DNA of 64,000 bases, from contig NW_019775291.1 of NCBI RefSeq assembly GCF_001039355.2, positions 637,536 through 701,535 on the forward strand. Direction: 5' to 3'. Positions 59,604 through 64,000 of the stretch are shown one piece after another. Position 1 is the stretch's first letter; each line of letters starts with the position of its first letter. Both the position numbers and the translations under genes were made by a program. This DNA is from Lingula anatina. Lineage: Eukaryota > Brachiopoda > Lingulata > Lingulida > Lingulidae. The notes under the pieces are model-generated. The model did no database searches, was not told the origin of the DNA, and saw only the letters and a program-made list of their open reading frames with translations.

Positions 59604-60110
59604 CTAATAAATAAATAAATAGAATGTATAGCCTAGTGGAAAGCTATATGTGATGAATTTAAATACATATTCTGAAAAGGTAGAATGTATTAAAAGAGGG
59701 TCTGTTCCCTTGTTCCCTTTGTTGGAAGCATCTATTTGTAAAAACATGACCAGTCTTCGAATATCTAAATCTTGAGCACCCATAAGAAAATTAAACAGAT
59801 CATTATTGCTGAGGTCGCCTAGGAGCAGGAACTCCGACATCTGCCCTCTGAAAGAATCACGTATTGAGTCATATGCTTTGCACTCTAGCAGGAGGTGGAA
59901 CTCATCTTCTACTTTATACGAGTGGCAAAGTTTACAAAATCTCAACTCTGCAGGGATTTTTGGCTTGCAGTGCCTACCCCGTTCAATAAAGAGATTGTGG
60001 GCGCTCACACGTTATTTGCAGAAGTTATCTCTGATATTTTTTTTGGGCCATGTGGGTATAATTTTCACACACAAATTCCTTCTTAAATCTAATTAAATAA
60101 CGATCCATGT
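59604..60110 (-). pseudogene. C-terminal fragment of a non-LTR retrotransposon ORF2
   Basis: The minus strand reads SAHNLFIERGRHCKPKIPAE, then RFCKLCHSYKVEDEFHLLLE and CKAYDSIRDSFRG. This is the CxxC...HxxxxC zinc-binding end typical of jockey/CR1-type ORF2 proteins ('IE.GR...P.i...R.C..C....vEDE.HFl..C..Y...R'). An upstream piece (FKKEFVCENYTHMAQKKYQ) is in another frame, so the ORF is broken. Confidence 0.7.
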
Positions 60111-60129
60111 CTTGCATCACGACGACCAA

Positions 60130-60303
60130 ACAACAACGTTGAGTCAACGACCAAAATACAACATTGAGTCAACGTCACATTATGACGGCGTTTTGATGTG
60201 GCTGGATCAACATTGATGACCATTGATTTGACGTTGAATTTAGGTAGATCAACGGCCCAACCTGTTTTCAACGTTGATCCAATGTCACTATGCCTGCTGG
60301 GAA
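60130..60303. mobile_element. CAACGTTGA-rich MITE-like repeat
   Basis: Dense copies of CAACGTTGA/TCAACGTTGA variants in both orientations (GAGTCAACG, TTGACGTTGAATT, TTTTCAACGTTGATCC), ending TGCCTGCTGGGAA. Such CAACGTTGA arrays are widespread non-autonomous repeats in aquatic animals. The superfamily is not determined here. Confidence 0.55.
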
Positions 60304-61070
60304 GTAAAAACCATGTTTTTAGTGCTGTGCCCAGAAACGTTAATAGTTCCCAACTCATTGCAGAAATAGGTGACGGTGTTACAGGGTTTTACTCGGAGGT
60401 TGCCTGGTATGTTGACCTGCTAAAACCAGTCTGTCGATTACAATGGGCCTTGAAAAACGCTTTTTGGTGAATATTTGCCCTCATTCTAAAGGGAACTGGT
60501 TGTTTTTGTTTATTTGTAACAGCAAAACAATGGATCTTGTTCCCTGGTGGTAAGTTTTGGATGACTTGGGCATGGTCTGTGTGGAGATACACCAGTCTGA
60601 GCATACCTTTGTAAACCTGTGCAGTGTGTTCCTTGTAACACAATAATCTGTCTGGCAATGTCTCTGATTTTCGCCATTATGTCGCAGAGCAACAAAGTTG
60701 TAACTCTTTTCTTCGCTCAGGTTACGCACGGTAATATCCGCTACTTTATGCAAAATGTCAAAATCTTCTGTGCCGGCGTTGCCGAAATATTGAGACTATC
60801 TTGACTGAACCATGCTCTGCCATAATCATACTTAGACCAGCCCAAAGAGTACGACCCAAAGACATCACCACATTTTACGTAATGCAGCAAAGCCTTAGGC
60901 AAGGCAGGCAGTTAATTGTTACTTATACTACACATTTATCTGCTTTCATAATTCACACGAAATGCACGTTTAAGAAATAAATCATACATTTTTTCCTAGA
61001 CATACCTTTGAAACAAATGTTTCATATTGAATGTCAATATGTAATTTGCTGTATATTTGAGGGGTTTCAA
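60304..61070. other. Upstream region of the ConA-like gene, first exon not found
   Basis: The start-codon exon of the downstream secreted protein should lie here or further left, but no exon is clear enough to call. Confidence 0.35.
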
Positions 61071-61377
61071 CAGAGAGTGTATATTATGTGTTTGTTTGTT
61101 TTCATCCAGGCACGTCACATTGCCTCAGTACAAGTAGTCCTCATCTTGATAACCCTGCCAGCCTTTTTTTACAACAGAGAGTGTATATTATGTTTGTTTG
61201 TTTTCATCCAGGCACGTCACATTGCCTCAGTACAAGTAGTCCTCATCTTGATAACCCTGCCAGCCTTTTCTACAACAGAGAGTGTATATTATGTTTGTTT
61301 GTTTTCATCCAGGCACGTCACATTGCCTCAGTACAAGTAGTCCTCATCTTGATAACCCTGCCAGCCTTTTCTACAAC
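61071..61377 (+). repeat. About 102-bp tandem triplication carrying a signal-peptide exon
   Basis: Units start CAGAGAGTGTATATTATG at 61071, 61175 and 61276. Each contains a polypyrimidine acceptor (TTTTCATCCAG) and the coding block for ARHIASVQVVLILITLPAF. Only the third unit continues to a splice donor (TCAG|GTAAGG). Confidence 0.9.
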
Positions 61378-62376
61378 TTCTTCAGGTAAGGACGATATTA
61401 ATATCTGATAAGACAACTTAAGGGTGTTTACTACTGGTACATTGTGAACTGAAAACACGCAGTGTTTATGTACATATCGATAATATAATTAATGTTTATG
61501 TACTAAAGCCCAAAGCAGAATGTTTCAAAAAAGAATTTAAATATAAGATAGATTATTATCACCGCAGTTGATAGATAATCGCTGTAATGGAATGTGTATT
61601 TCAGATATACATCAACCTATTGGACTGTGGCCTATGAACAGTGTTTACCTCTACCATAGTGTCACTGACATTGACATTCCGCTGACACTTCATTACATCA
61701 CTTTGACAGAGGGAGTCCGTGGCGAGGAGAGGGGGGCGTTTTCGTTCAAATCTAGTTCACGAACTACGGCTAATATATCGGATTTTCAGTTGGCATCGTT
61801 TACAGTCATTGTACCTGTCTATCTAACCAGTCAGTCCTATATGACATTATTTACGCTGGAAGATGGTGAGCAGGAAACCGTCATCAAAATGGCCGTTAAA
61901 ATGATTGTAGTTGAGAACGCCTCCGATCAGTGTACATTTGGAGTTTTTCACTCAGGCGTCAAGAAGATACAAGACACTTTTGATGTTGGAGAAAACCGAT
62001 GGTTGTACTTTTCATTATCCTACAACAGTACCTCTAACCGATTGGACGTTTTCGAGAACGACACAGTTCTTGGTAGCATCCTGCTGCCCGCCCCTCTGAC
62101 TACACGCCCCATTCACACTTTCAATATTGGATATGGAACCATGTCAGTGGCATGTGCGCACCTGTTTAACATGTCACTTATAAGTCTGCAGATTAAGCAC
62201 ACTGTCAACTGGATATCTGAAGGTCTCTGTACATTGGAATCATGGAACACTACTATTCCTGCACAAGATCCAGGTGAGTAAATCTACAGGGTAGTGAACA
62301 AAATTCGAGGTCCGTAGTTCCATATATTAAAAGTGCCTTTTATCATAGCGATGTTGTTATAAGGGGATGTATATCA

Positions 62377-62424
<48 letters not shown>

Positions 62425-64000
62425 TGTTATATAATTACTGTCTGACTATTATTTTTTATGTACAGACACAGCTGTTGTCTTCAAATTTCAGAACTGATGA
62501 ATATTCATAAAATTTAGGACGAGTTGGAAAATCAGTTTGACTGGATCATTTCTCAAGACATGTACATGAAGCTATTTTTTTTTTTAATCAAATTTGCAAC
62601 ACAGATATGGAGGGAAACTCTTTGACCTGTTGTCTTAAACCTTACAAGACTAATGAATATTACTTTAATAAGGTCCAGTTCGAAAACAGTATTATGTAAT
62701 ATTTCGTCAAAACTGATTAAATTGATTATTTTGTGCATCATTATTTCCTGCCTTTTGTCTGTACATTTGACACCTTTGCGACCTTATAAAGTATTACTGC
62801 TTCTTAGTTACATTGTACTGCATAATACTTGCTGTGCTTATATACTTGAATTTGAACGACCTATGAAGATATTATAAGAAATCGGTTTTGGGCATTTTTT
62901 TAATAAAATAAAGAATTTAATTTTAACCCCAGTATTTAGAATGAAAGCACAACAAGATAAAAGACAATAAGCCAGGCATTTCGTCTTAAAATGCAACACA
63001 AAAGCAACGCACAAAACATGGCGAAGGCATACAGTTGTGCAAAAGACTGTCATAGTTTACAGAACATTAAATTAAATAGCTATGACAATATCCTTTGATA
63101 GACACTGTCAGATTAAGTTTGTCGCATTTGTCACTCGCAAGTCTGCCATTGTTGCTAGACCCTCCTAGACTCCTCTTAATCCAGCGAAATCTGTTAATTT
63201 TACTCTGCAAGACTTTGGGCTATCTCGGATGATGAACATTAATAGTCGTGACTTCATAAACATAAAATATATACTTGAAACTGCATATAATAATAATAAT
63301 GAATTTTTGCTATCTCGGATGATGAACATTAATAGTCGTGACTTCATAAACATAAAATATATACTTGAAACTGCATAAAATTAATAATAATGAATTTTTG
63401 CTTTAAATTTCAGTAAGATTAAAATGTCCCGATACCATATTGCAGTTAATCCAAATAAATACTAACAGTTTCGTGTCGTTCACAGAGAGCCCTTAATTAC
63501 CTAAATCTATTATCGTGTTGGCATGAAAAATTTTGGTGATACCATTTAATACATGTTTTCCTCTCCTCTGCCAAGAAATAAATGTGTAAGATGTAAATGC
63601 ATCTTTCAACTCCAAGTTCATTCCGTACCCTATACAAAGATTGAGCTTACATGTATTGACACCTGTAGTAGCCCCTAGTTTAATGTTATCTCAACATCAG
63701 ATATTTATTTAATCATTTTTCAGTGTTTCCAGTACCGCTAGCAGTTTGGCCTCTTAGTTCTGAGTACCCTAATGTGGACGTAATGAGTATGTCTGTGGAA
63801 GAGGGTGCTATGTTGTTAGGTGGTGTGGTCCCTACCACTGGACCAGGGAATACACGGGACGCAGCTATGCTCCCTACATCGACTAGCTCTGGTCTGGGTG
63901 AAGTACACAGCATGGCGAAATATAACCTGACTTCGTTTACTTTGTGTGTTCCGTTCAACATGATTGGCCCCATAGCCACGACTGGAATGATTGGGGTGGA
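61313..64000 (+). CDS. Secreted protein with tandem ConA/LamG-like modules, 3' end outside window
   Basis: Exons at 61313-61385 (hydrophobic signal-like segment VQVVLILITLPAF), 61605-62273 and 63724-64000+. All junctions are phase 1. The second exon encodes one full jelly-roll module of about 223 aa, starting PIGLWPMNSVYLYHSV, with LASFTVIVPVYL, NRWLYFSLSYNSTSNRLDVF and FNIGYGTMSVACAHLFNMS, a pattern seen in laminin-G/pentraxin/concanavalin-like lectins (W-P-x-x-S start, 'wh.v...yn...l.vyvng' strands, 'f.G.i..v.iy...ls' end). Several N-glycosylation sequons (YNST, FENDT, FNMS, WNTT) support an extracellular protein. The third exon starts a second homologous module (PLAVWPLSSEYPNVDV, NLTSFTLCVPFNMIG). 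A 5' exon with the start codon is missing. The exact family and ligand are unknown. Confidence 0.68.
62378..62419. repeat. (CT)n microsatellite
   Basis: About 21 CT units in the intron between the two ConA-like module exons. Confidence 0.95.
63219..63405. repeat. 90-bp tandem duplication
   Basis: GCTATCTCGGATGATGAACA and the following 70 bases occur at 63219 and 63309 with few differences, inside an intron of the ConA-like gene. Confidence 0.9.

Noticed and set aside
61008-61408. Open frames running through the 102-bp triplication
   Set aside because: They read across polypyrimidine/acceptor sequence. Length is a by-product of repeat periodicity.

Overview
The window is eukaryotic nuclear DNA, AT-rich and intron-rich, and very probably from a marine invertebrate animal. 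Coding exons are split by GT-AG introns with matching phases. The genes include CARD-NACHT immune receptors of the NLR type, a secreted concanavalin/laminin-G-like protein, and many metazoan-type transposable elements. I cannot resolve the phylum: a lophotrochozoan or a non-vertebrate deuterostome both fit. Four undetermined stretches (single N at about 10117, 18587 and 50902; 639 N at 45923-46561) show a draft assembly with weak joins in repeats.

Layout, left to right. 1-10.1 kb: two minus-strand paralogues of a secreted protein shaped like a bacterial family-3 solute-binding protein. Copy A runs off the left edge; copy B ends at 8231. Two MITEs with 3-bp TWA target duplications lie in and near them. 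10.5-11.5 kb: a 5'-truncated non-LTR retrotransposon. 12.0-16.1 kb: NLR gene 1 (plus strand). 16.1-19.1 kb: its 3' flank, a HARBI1-like transposase remnant and a tRNA-derived SINE. 19.78-26.40 kb: a complete Ty3/Gypsy element with two near-identical LTRs but a broken reading frame. 26.4-30 kb: mostly featureless, with a SWIM-zinc-finger pseudogene and a ghost copy of an NLR intron. 30.0-34.6 kb: NLR gene 2, a paralogue of gene 1. Its 3' flank carries a TIR element absent from gene 1. 35.7-39.8 kb: tandem and dispersed repeats plus a third MITE. 40.57-44.06 kb: a seven-exon minus-strand gene joining a Gypsy/Ginger-type integrase tail (GPY motif) to an Ulp1-type cysteine protease and a PHD finger. 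45.0-50.9 kb: a second, Mag-like Ty3/Gypsy element with a fused gag-pol frame, a duplicated gag flanking an assembly gap, and a telomere-type (CCCTAA)n tract at its end. 51-60.3 kb: repeats, two more non-LTR remnants, and no convincing host gene. 61.3-64.0 kb: start of a secreted tandem ConA/LamG-module gene that leaves the window on the right.

The host genes are compatible with a fast-evolving recognition locus: duplicated intracellular NLRs, duplicated secreted ligand-binding proteins and a secreted lectin-like protein. Any functional link between them is inference from proximity. Exon boundaries were read by eye from splice consensus and phase agreement, not from transcripts.
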